A stretch of DNA of 64,000 nt, from positions 682,001 to 746,000 of the forward strand of contig JAKOGI010000081.1 in NCBI GenBank assembly GCA_029747015.1. The letters are read 5' to 3'. A program made the position numbers and the translations under genes. This DNA comes from Carnegiea gigantea. Lineage: Eukaryota > Streptophyta > Magnoliopsida > Caryophyllales > Cactaceae. Shown piece by piece: positions 38,828 to 49,900 of the stretch. The first letter of the stretch is position 1. Every line of letters starts with the position of its first letter. The notes beneath the pieces were generated by a model. That model searched no databases. It was given only the letters and a program-made list of their open reading frames with translations, and had not been told where the DNA came from.

Positions 38828-41800
38828 CTTGAAGGGTGCAGCTACAGTGCACAGCTATAGTGCCCATCTTCTCTTCTTTCTGTCTCTCGAAGACCCCCTG
38901 TCTAAACTCTAAAATCTAAACCTCCCCCTTCTGTCTAATTTCCACGCAGTAAGGCCTTCAATTTAATTTGAAGGGTTCATGTTTTAACGTTTAAGCTTTT
39001 AATTATTTATTGCTTTGTTTAATTGGTTGTGTGTTTTTTTTTTTTTTTTTAGGTGGTTGAAAATTGTAGTGAACTCATTTGTGGTGTTGATTTTTGGGTT
39101 GAATTACTTGAATGGAAGATGCTTAGTTCACCTTTATGAGCTATTTTGCTTTGTGTGCTATGTGTTTTATGCTTTCCTTCTATGGCTCTGCTAGTTTGTG
39201 TATTTCAAGACTTCTACTATCTTATGGTGTGTGCTTTGAGAAACTATGATGTTATGTTATCGTGCTTTATGACTATATGCAATGTTATTCGTGGTTATCT
39301 TGATGTTTAATTCCTTACTTGAAGTCATTATCTACATTATTGTCAAAGAAATATGGTTTGGGAATGATTTTGGAGCATTTTATAGTCAAAGTGCACCTTG
39401 TGTCTGAAAAGCCCGCGTCTTCGTCTCGAAGCCCACGCCCTGGGTTCCAGGACCCTTTGTGCTTTTTTGCGCCTCAGGCTTTTTTAATCTAAGGGTTCAA
39501 GTCGGGAAAGCTGGAAGTCGTTTGTAAGTTGGACATTGAGAAAGCGTACGATCATGTGAATTGGGATTTTTTGTTGTATGTCATGAAGAGAATGGGCTTT
39601 GGGAAAAAGTGGATTGGATGGATCTGCCATTGCGTATCCTCTACATCCTTTGCAGTTCTTGTCAATGGTTCTCCAACGGAGTTCTTTTCAGCTTCTAGAG
39701 GTCTTCGGCAGGGAGACCCTTTATCCCTCCTTTTGTTTCTGTTGGTCATGAAAGTATTTACAAGGATGATTGACTCGGCATCTAGTGCAGGGCTTATATC
39801 TGGGTTTAAAGTGGGCTGCTCGAGTACGACAAGTATGAGCGTCTCTCATCTTCTTTTTGCGGACGACACTATTGTTTTTTTTGAGAAAATGATTATGAGC
39901 AGATGGTGAACCTTCGTTGTGTGCTTACTTGGTTTCAGGTGGTTTTGGGTCTCAGGGTTAACTTGGCAAAAAGCTCTATCCTGCCTATTGGACATATGGA
40001 CAATATTCAACTGCTTGCTGGTGTTTTATGTTGCAACGTTGATGCCTTTTCGACTACTTATCTAGGCCTCCCTCTCGGTGCTAAATTTAAGGAGAAAGCC
40101 ATTTGGGACCCAATTATCGAGAAATTTGAGAAAAGACTTTCTGGATGGAATTCTATGTACCTTTCAAAAAGGGGGACATTAACTCTCATCAAGAGTGTTC
40201 TCTCAAGTATCCCAACTTACTTCCTTTCTCTTTTTCCCTTACCTTCTTCAATGGCCAATAAATTAGAAGCAATCGACAGAAATTTCCTTTGGGGTTTTTT
40301 TGGGAGTGACTTCAAGTTTCATCTTGTGAGATGGAACATTGTTAAGGGACCACGGTATTTAGGAGGGCTAGGTATAAGGGACTTGCGTCTCTTCAATGAG
40401 GCCCTTCTTGGTAAGTGGTTGTGGAGATTTATGAATGAAAAGAGCAATCTGTGGAGGAAGGTAGTTACCATCAAATATGGGGACGATGGATTCGGATGGT
40501 TTCCCTCTATCGTGAAGGGCTCTTATGGGTATAGTCTTTGGAGATATATCTCCAAAGGTTGGGGGACATTTTTTCCACACTGTTCCTTTGAGGTAGGAGA
40601 TAGTTCTTCAGTCTATTTTTAGCATGACCGCTGGTGCGGCCAGATTCCTTTGAAAGACCTGTTCCCTAGCCTTTATGTTTTGACGGTGGACAAAAATGTC
40701 TGTATTGCTAATTATCGAGAGCAGGTTTATGGGAACAATATTTGGGCACCTGTTTTTGTTCGAGATGGATTCGTTGATCTTAATGGGGCCAAAGTAGGAG
40801 AATATTCAATGGATAGGGTGAGGTGGGATCTAACCACTCAGGGGTGCTTCACTGTTATATATATTTATTTGAAGCTTCTTGATGAGAAGTTTTCACCGCA
40901 GGAGGTTCACTCTGAAAAAGGTTTCCCCTGCAAGCTCATATGGAAGCCTTTAGCCCCCTTAAAGGTTTCTTTCTTTGTATAGGAAGCTACACATAGGAAC
41001 ATACTAACGTGTGATAACCTACAAAAAAGGGGGGAAATTTTGGTGAATAGATGCTTCATGTGTAAAAGGGACTTTGAATCTACGGATCATTTATTGCTCC
41101 ATTGTCAGTTTGCGAGCATAGTTTGGAATCTAGCTTTCAGTTGTTTGGGCATTTCTTGGGTTGCCCTTCATTCTATTAGGAACCATCTTTTGGCTTGGGA
41201 GGGTTCCTTTGGTAGGAAAGTTAAGAAGAAGAAGACGAAGAAGAAGAAGAAGAAGAAGAAGAAGAAGAAGGAAGTCATGGTCCTACCTCATGTCATCTTT
41301 TGGAGTATTTGGAGAGAGAGAAATCGAAGAGTTTTTGAAAGCATAGAAACCCATCTTCAGCATTTGAAAGAGAATTTCATCAAGATTCTCTACTTTTGGA
41401 AGAATGGGAAGTTTAGCTCTTCCTTATTGATCTGGCTGATTGTGTGGATAGGTTATATAGAGCCTTTTGTATGATGCTCACTGTGCAGCTAAGCTTTTTC
41501 TGATCTTTCTATATTAATATAGTACCTTTTCCTTATCCACAAAAAAAAAAAGAAAAAAAAAGCTTGGAGATCAATATAACTACTAACACCGCAAATAACC
41601 CTAAGATATGTTATCTTATTATCGTATTTCCCAAAGTACACACTTACCGTACAAGCATAGCTCTCATCTTTTAGCTCCCAAGGGAGGAAAAGAAGAAAAA
41701 AGTTGAAGGCAAGGTTAAGAAAAAGAAGAAAAAGGGGGAAGAGTAAGTATTGTATCCTTGAGGCGCACCTCATCCCCTCCGAGGCACTAACCTAGTAGCC

Positions 41801-44800
41801 TCACGCCGAGGTGCTGACCTGGTAACCTCACGCCGAGGCGCGTCTAGGCATGCCTCAGGCAAGCTTTTTTAAACTACGAGTTTAATCTTTGTCTTTCAGA
41901 TAAGAAAAATTATGTGCTTTGAATATCGCCTTTATTATTCATTTTGGTTATGGAGACTCTCAGTAGATTGGTGATTAAAGCAGGTGAGGAAGGTTTCTTG
42001 AACGGCTTTCATATTACTAATCCTCATTCCGATGGTTTGATGATATCCCATTTGCTCTTTGCCGATGATACCCTTGTTTTTTGCAAGCCGGACGAGAGTA
42101 ATTTGGGCTACTTAAGGTGCATCCTTCTCCTGTTTGAAGCTATATTGGGACTAAGGGTCAACCTCTCCAAAAGTGCACTCATTCCGGTTGGCGATGTGCC
42201 TAATGTTCATGTGTTGGCCCATTTTTTTGGGTGCAGAGTTGATCATATGCCTTCTTTATACCTTAGTCTTCCTCTTGGTGCTCCTTATAAGAGCATAGCA
42301 ATTTAGGATCCAGTTATTGAGAGGTTTCATAAGTAATTGGCAGGTTGGAAGTCAAAGCTTTTGTCCAGAGGGGGTAGATTGACTCTTTTGAAAAGCACTT
42401 TGTGTAGTCTGTCCATCTATTTCATGTCTTTATTCACCATCCCAGCTAGCATTGCTAGCCTTTGGAATTCCAACGAAAATGGTAACGGCCTCCACTGGGT
42501 CAATTGGAATGAGGTATATCGTCCTAAACAGCAGGGAGGACTTGGCATAAGACCTCTTCGTGTTATGAATGAAGCGTTGAAGTCTAAATGACTGTGAGGT
42601 TTGCAAAAGAGGATAGTGCTATGTCGAAAAATGTGATCAAGGCAAAATATGGGATAGACGAGTTGGGTTGGTGGAGTAAAAAGAGTCCTTATCCTCACGG
42701 GGTTGGTTGTTGGAAATCTATCTTAGCAGGTTTTCAGCGTTTCAAATCTTTGGTGCATTTTGAGGTGAGGGATGGATTAAGGGTATTATTTTGGCATGAT
42801 GTTTGGTGTGGGGATCGCCCTTTAAAAAATCTTTTTCCCGATCTTTTTAGGATGGCTCGTCTAAAGTATGCCACGGTTAAAGAAGTTGTTTCTTGGAATG
42901 GTGACGTTAGTCATTAGGATTTAATTTTTGTAAGGAGTCTTAATGATTGGGAAGAGGATAGTATTTGTAATTTATTAGCCGTACTTGCTGGCAAAAAGGT
43001 TCTGTCCCAAGGTAATGATGAGATTGTGTGGCCACTAAACTTTAAGGGTTCCTTTACTGTCAAGAGCTTTTGTTCCACACAATTTGAAGACTTGGACGGT
43101 TGTGATTTTCCTGCCAAGTCCATTTGAAAGTCTGAAGCTCCCACAAAAGTGTGTTTCTTTTCTTGGGCAGCCACCTTAGGCAAGATTTCCACGGACGACA
43201 TGCTTAAGAGAAGAAATTTTAGATGTCCAAGTAGATGCTGTATGTGTTTGGACGAGGAAGAAACTGTGGATCATCTTCTTGTACATTGTCGGTGGGTTTC
43301 TTCGCTTTGGGATTTATCTCTCTCGCTTATGGGGATTAGTTAGGTTCAACCTTCTAATGTAAGATGATGTGGTGGTGGCTTGGAGGAGAAGGATGAAGAA
43401 GAGCTGGGTCCTTGGAGTTTGGAACATGATTCCTTTGGCTATTTGGTGGGCTACTTGGAAACGGAGGAATCGCCGTATTTTCGAGGACAAAATCTTGTTA
43501 TTTTAAGTTTTCAAGCTCTATTTTTTGAGGTTGTTGTATAGTTGGAGTGTGGGGCTTAGTGGTGACAAACAGTTAAATTTTTTGGCTTTTATCGATTGCA
43601 TAATGGATGAGAGCTTAAGGGCACAATCTTTGATTACTTACCCCAAAAAAAAAAAAAAAAATATGTGCTTTGAATCATGGAACAAAATACAATCCTTAGT
43701 CCTATACCTAGAATTGTCTACATGGAATTAAAGGTGGCACAGATGTGAATGTTGTGTTGTGCTGATCAACAAAATGAGACACTAGGAGTGACAAGGTATT
43801 TGGAGGACCATCCGAAATGGTGTTTGGGCTTCTAATAGTTGTGCTTTATATTTTTGGTCCATGCTTGCTGCAGCTTTGGCTTGTTGGTGTTGTCATTCAG
43901 TTCTTGGCCATGAATTTGCCTTTTTTTCCCCCTTTATTTGAGAGTTTGTTTGATAGAGAACATGATGCTTTTGAGATTTTCCTATATTTTCTGATGGTAC
44001 ATGGTGTTGCCAACTATTACCGTCATTTGAACAAAAATTGGGTGGGGCTCTGGGATCCAGGAACACTTACCTTGAGCACATTCTAGTTTTGCATGGTCTA
44101 TCTCTGTGTTGTGCATTCTGAGTTGCTTGTTTTCCTTCTCAACCTGTATTTAGTGCGCCTGATGTTTTTTGGAATGTGATGTTGATCACGTGATATTACA
44201 GAGGCGTGCAGTCTACGAAGCTCTTTTGAGGTGTACAAAACCAGCAAGGCTATGGGATCTTTATGCTTTTCTTTGTGGGCCCTCCAGCTATCCTGGCACC
44301 AGTCCGAAAGTGTGCTTGTTGAATGAATATTTTCGGCTTCTTGGAATACGTTCCAAGTTTCATGCTTCAGATGATATGATTGATGAAGGATCGTTCACTT
44401 TGTCCAATGATTGGTGGAGAATAAGCAGTATAAATTCCAATTACACTCTGTGTGCGACCTATCCGTTCGCTTTGATTTTTCCGAAATCCATCACGTAAGG
44501 ATTATATTTTTGCTGTCTATTTTGCGTTAAAGCCTTGCATTATAGATTGTTCTTCTCTAGGAAGAGATACTGAGGCGTCCTTTCATTTTTGTTTCCACTG
44601 CTGTTAGTGACAAAGAAGTGCTTCAGGCTTCAACTTTCCGGGCCAGGTGTAGGCTCCCTGTGATTTCATGGTGTAATCCTGGTAGGCTATTAAACAAGTC
44701 TCAGTGCTCGGTCGAATTGATATGTCTGTGCTGACATGAACTCATGTGAACTCACAGCAACTGGAGCAGTTCTGGCACGCTCATCACAGCCATTAGTTGG

Positions 44801-46902
44801 TCTCATGATGAACATGAGGAGGTAATGTACTTCTTAATTTTTGTAGGTATAATTACTTAAGGAGTGAATTCCATCAATGATCTTTCTGACCTTCAGTAAA
44901 ATCTTGCTTGTTATGTTCATGCCTGCAGCAATGCTGACGAAAAGCTAGTTGCTGCACTTTGCACACAATTTACTACTGCAAAGGATGGACGAAGGTGGGC
45001 CTGCTTATTAACTCCATCTGCTCATCTTATTTTTCTAATGATAATGATGCCAAGGTCTCTAGCCTTAGTATCCCTTTTGGTTTCTCTTGAATTGCTTTTG
45101 TGATGTAGAAGAAACAGAATGCTATCTGCTCTTATCTTTTACCGCTCTGAGATTTGCATATTTCTTGCCTTGTTACCCCTTTTTCTGCAAATAAGTTCGA
45201 TTATATCAGATTAGTTGGGAAATATGCATGATGCTGTGGTGGCTTTTTGGGATTGGTTAGCTGCTCAATGAAACATCTCATATAGACTTTTTGACATATC
45301 CTTTACATGTCGTGAATTTGTGAATACAAGCACTTTCTGACTTTTGTTTTTGGCTTTATAAATACCTGTGCATAGATCTCATACTAGATTGTTTGGTTTA
45401 ATTCAAATATCATAGTCATCAGGACCACAGATAACCCAGGATTACGGTGGAAGAACATGGGTTGCTACTTGATTCCACTAGTCTGATCTTAATTTAGGCT
45501 TCCATTTTGAGGTTGCATTTCTCAGATATGTAAGGAGAATGCATATGCCAGGAGTTGGAGAGTTACCTGTAAATCTGGGAACCCCTGTTATCCAGGTCTC
45601 CTAACTTATCCTTTATACCTGTTCCTATTCCTTAGTGTCAATGTTGTCAATCTATTGTAGAGAATGTTGTAGGATTTGCAAATAATTGGATAGGATTCAT
45701 ATGTAATCACTGCTAATTGGCATTTCTTTATTGTCTTTTTGTTCACTTAGATCCACCTGTGTTGCTTTTCAGGAAGTTGTACATTGCTGATGCAAGACCT
45801 AGGAAAAATGCTTTAGCAAATGGGGCAATGGGAGGTGGTTCTGAATCATCAGCTAATTATTTTCAGTCAGAGGTTTGTCTGAGAAGATGGATCATGGTCT
45901 TATCTTTGGATGTACATTCCAAGACTCCCATCTACTAATTTCATTCTGTTGTGATGTCAGATAGTTTTCTTTGGAATAGACAATATACATGCCATGAGGG
46001 ACAGCCTATCTCGCCTTAGAGAGTACTTGGATACCTATGGGACCACTTCGTCAGATGGCATGTCATCATATCTTGTAAGTTCATCTTGCCCTACCCCCTC
46101 TTCCCGTTTTAATAAAATAATACTTCTTGTTGTTCCAAGACAACAGTCATGAAACTATAATATAGGCTATTTATGATAGTATGACATTATTGACGAGAAG
46201 TGCATTGACAATTGTTGAGGATAAACATGTGCTTCTAGGTCACAGGTAGTTTTTTGCTCTTTTGTTTTCTGTTCTTTTCTGTTGTCGCTTCCCTTCTGGT
46301 CTTCCTTTGAACTTGTTTGTGTCCTGTTTATGCCAGTGTGTGGTTTAGCTTCTGTTCTATCTGTGTCAAATTTGTTTCAAATTATTTTGTAACTGCTTTT
46401 GGAACTTCAGCTTTTGTGGGTCTCTCGGAAACCACCTCTCTGTTTGTAGGTGTGAGAGTGGGTACATATGAACTTTCCTAATTGGACTTATTTGGAAGGC
46501 CGAGAACCTACTAACATCCACGTCCTGATTTAGCTCCATTGCAATGCATATATGTTAGCACAAATTAACCAAAATAATGGCAGTTTAATCACTTCCTTTT
46601 TTATTAGATTTTAAGAAAATATTGTATATCTCATACAAGTAGACATTTAATTTATTAATATTAATGATGAACACAGCGTAGCTTAGCGTGGAGTTAAATA
46701 GTTAGAATTTATAACCGACACACATTGGCATGTAGGCATTCCCCCACCCCCCCTGAATATCTGGTTGTTATACCTTCTGTAAAAAGTAGCCAACCAAGGT
46801 GCAGTCTCCAAAGTTGTTTGTGATATTGTTATTCTTTCAACCCCAAGAACAAGGTTATCCACTTAGACATCTTCTCTGTGGCTTTACACAAATCATCTGA
46901 AC

Positions 46903-46934
<32 letters not shown>

Positions 46935-49900
46935 AAAATCGCAAACGAAAAAAGGATGGAAACTAACTGGATGGAAAGATAACTAGTTAATTCTGCATGC
47001 GGGTTTCATAGCCAGAGCAGGCAAAGAGAAAGGCCTGGAAAAGATGAAGGCAGAGAGAGAGAAGGCATATTTTAGATTGGGAGCTAGAGATAAGAAGTAC
47101 CTTCTATCCCTTTGTTTTCTCTCTCCTGATTGGAATTCAGGGCATGTATAGGTATTGGAAGGCTTTCTACTTAAGACTGCTTCAGCCAACTGGATGCTAT
47201 TGACATGCCAAGGCTTTCTAGTTCAGATTTTTTCAGCAAAGATGTTACCTTTTTAGGAAAATTCCCATTTTCCCAAAGAGGACAACACTTTTTTAGGAAT
47301 GACTGCTGCATAAAGCTGCTGCTAGAATAGGCAAGAAGTTTCAATGGTTAGGGTTTCAATGCTCTTTCTCTTTTGCTTGTTCTGGAACATTGTAGAATGG
47401 TTAGTGCAAAACAAACTGCTTTTTTTCTCAAAGTATCTGTTGTATTTGGGCAATGGACTATATAACAATTGTGCATCACTGATGCTGTAAGGTGTGCCAA
47501 AAACAATCCAGTATTGCTTCTAATTTTTAGATTTTAGATCATCTCTGATGTGCAAAAGTGTCATATACTTGCTGCTTCAGGATGGTTGTAGTACCATTGC
47601 TCAAACTAACTTGTAGATATGAACGGAGATGATTATCTGGTTGCACCATGTGATTGGGTCTTAATTATAAGTTATCTTCAGCTTTTAAAGTTAGTATAAA
47701 ATTGCTAGGTACTAAAACGAATTATGAAAATGGTATGGGTGTAAAAGCAATAATAGTTGTTGACTGTTAGTGGAATGAGGTACAAATAACTTAGAGCTAT
47801 AGTTTGCTCATGAAGGGACTCAACTGGTTAGCATGCTATATGAACTAGCAACCTAAGATTTGTTGAGCATAATTGCATTAGCTTACAGTCTGCATGTTTC
47901 TACCGTTAACAGAGGCATGGTGGATCAACTTGGGGTGGCGGCAATCTCAGCAGTATGTCTGCTTCGGTGTCAACACTTGGTGACAGTGGGTGGTTAATTC
48001 ATGTTCAGAGTGTCCTAGCTGGTGCGGCATGGATTGCTGCACGCATAGCCAAGGAATCTGCGTCAGTTCTTGTTCATTGCAGGTCATTTGTGCTTCTGGC
48101 TTAGTTTTTCTTTCGCCAAAATTGGAATGAATTTGCAGAACTACTTACTCTACTTTTTTCTATGGCTAAGTGATTTTTTCATGGAATCTCTTGTATTACT
48201 ATCTGATGTTTTTATCTAGTTTTTTATTAGGATAATGAAATGGGATACTGCAATTGGATTTTCCTTTGCTTTCTTTCTTTGGGCAGTAGCCTACATGCCT
48301 TTTTGTTTTTTTTGGGGGAGGGAGGCGAGGGAGATGGGGAGCTTGGAAGGACATCTGATCTGAAGGTATGGCCTAAACCAACTCACTGATGGGCTTTCGG
48401 GATGTCATGTGCTGAATTGTCCAATGGAACCTATTACCTTTCCGTCGTAAATAACTGGGGCTCTTTGATTGACAACTCTGTCGCTATTTTCTACAAGAGG
48501 ACATCTTTTCTTGTGGTCAATCCTTTTAGTTTGGAAGTTTCTCAATTCAGCTTCTTGGTATGATCTACTTGTTTTTCCAAAATTACTTGGGTAGGAATGA
48601 AGGATGATCCCTCATTGAATGCTTATGTCAATGCTGTTGCTGTTGCTGTTGCTGTCTTGTCCTAGGTTATTGGAGTTTTGGAGGTCTAGAATTAGAGTAC
48701 TAGATTTTAAGTAGTTAGTTGTTTACACTTCAGTCTTTAGCAGAGTAGCAAGCACCATCGTGGGTCACTATTATTACTTACTATTATTGTTATTATTTTA
48801 CCACTGCTGCTGCTCTACTATTATTACTATTGTTGCTGTTGCTGTTGCTGCTGCTACTGTTGTGGTTTTTTTGTTCTGGCTTGCGCACCTAGTTTTACAT
48901 ATTGCTTATTGTTGTCGTATCAGTTGAGTTCCAATATTGTTATATAATGTTTCTATTTCCCAATGTGTTCCAAAAGTATCTATCTCAACATCTTCTATTA
49001 TGTAATGTGTTTCAAAAGTTTTCATCTCAACAAAATGTTTTCTAAAAACTTTTTGTGGCTCTCTTGGAAACGGTCTCTCCCCTTGCACCTCACCCTGCCT
49101 ATATTTGGATCTCCCCACACCCCGTGAAAGCTGAACCCATATTGGTAGTTTTTATTGTTGTTGTATATATGATTCAAAGCTCATATGCCTCATTGGAGCA
49201 GGTTATTGGCATCTCTTTGGCCCCCCACCCCCCACACACTCTCACCCACTCTTTCAATGACTGCTGTGCGGCTGTATGATTGATTCTGCTGTGTTGTCTG
49301 TGCTTGATCACTATCTCCCCACCCGCCCACCCCCCCAAATGTTGTGGGAGGACATGTTATGTGACAAATTCATTATTGATTCATTTTATTCTTTGCCGTG
49401 TTCCTTGACACTGAGTGTAATGTTTGGACAGTGACGGATGGGATAGAACCACCCAGTTGGTCTCATTAGCAAGCTTGTTGCTTGACCCATACTATCGAAC
49501 ATTCAAGGGCTTTCAGGTACTTGTGGGTGTCACACCCCCCCCCCCGGGGCCTACTGATAAACATGAGGAACTGAAATTATTGTTCTTTGATGTGTCAACT
49601 TGACAACTTCTATACTGCAATGTGAATTGCTTCTTGATGTGTTCAACAGTGGAATTTTTTTACCATTTCAACTGAGTCAAAATACTGATTACCTAAATAT
49701 TACCAATGAGCAAACTAGTGTTTGGGCTGTCCTTTTAGCAGCGTTTAGCGTTTCAGGTAGCATTCTTGAATCTTGAGTAGGTAATAAAACTCAGTTTGAG
49801 CATTTTAAAAGCAGCACCATGATTTTTTGTTTCAACGTACCCCTCTTTTGGGATATATCATGTATATCATTTGATGTTAGTGCATATTTATCAGTTAAAG

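Larger units (their letters stand above)
32347..39493. mobile_element. hAT alpha-2: non-autonomous hAT, split by hAT beta
   Basis: The ends are CTTAGTTTAAAAAAGCGCGCG and, reversed, CTTAGATTAAAAAAGCCTGAG. The flanking duplications are GGGTCAAG (32339-32346) and GGTTCAAG (39494-39501), 7 of 8 identical. After removing hAT beta, about 1.1 kb remains (32347-32658 and 38725-39493). The terminal sequence is that of alpha-1 and alpha-3, with GC-rich subterminal AAGCCC/GGCGC motifs. The right part contains a (CT)n tract near 38799-38825. It is inserted in the RT domain of LINE-A. Confidence 0.85.
25178..41474 (+). pseudogene. LINE-A ORF2 (endonuclease-reverse transcriptase) relic
   Basis: The order is endonuclease ([22 protein letters not shown] near 25,480) and linker ([20 protein letters not shown] near 31,720). 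RT follows with [15 protein letters not shown] near 31,990, [20 protein letters not shown] near 32,180, [10 protein letters not shown] near 39,700 and catalytic [13 protein letters not shown] near 39,860. The C-terminal zf-[23 protein letters not shown] lies near 41,060. It contains stops and frameshifts, and a (AAG)n expansion at about 41224-41271 that adds a lysine run. It is not functional as it stands. Confidence 0.85.
25178..41561 (+). mobile_element. LINE-A: L1-type LINE, itself interrupted twice
   Basis: This plus-strand L1 ends in an A-rich tail (41541-41561). It is flanked by GCTTGGAGA at 25169-25177 and 41562-41570, preceded on both sides by A-runs. It consists of 25178-25995/26012, 31583-32346 and 39502-41561, about 3.66 kb in all. 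The insertions between are LINE-B and hAT alpha-2. It is 5'-truncated within the endonuclease domain. When the hAT is removed, the frame reads through INSRVK to [19 protein letters not shown]. Confidence 0.88.
25016..41877. mobile_element. hAT alpha-1: small element split by 16.4 kb of nested TEs
   Basis: The left end CCTTAGTTTTAAAAGGC (from 25016) and the reversed right end GTAGTTTAAAAAAGC (to 41877) are flanked by a perfect 8-bp duplication GAGTTTAA (25008-25015 and 41878-41885). Only 25016-25177 and 41571-41877 (about 469 bp) belong to it; the rest is LINE-A with its own insertions. Both parts align with the unbroken 475-bp relative at 53912-54386 read in reverse, and this confirms the assignment. 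It was the first insertion of the nest. Confidence 0.88.

Noticed and set aside
37862..38860. ORFs of about 126-128 codons near the right end of hAT beta
   Set aside because: They lie in the subterminal region with CT/CpG-rich repeats and show no recognisable domain.
41161..41346. Arg-rich ORF
   Set aside because: It is the AAG microsatellite of LINE-A read in another frame.
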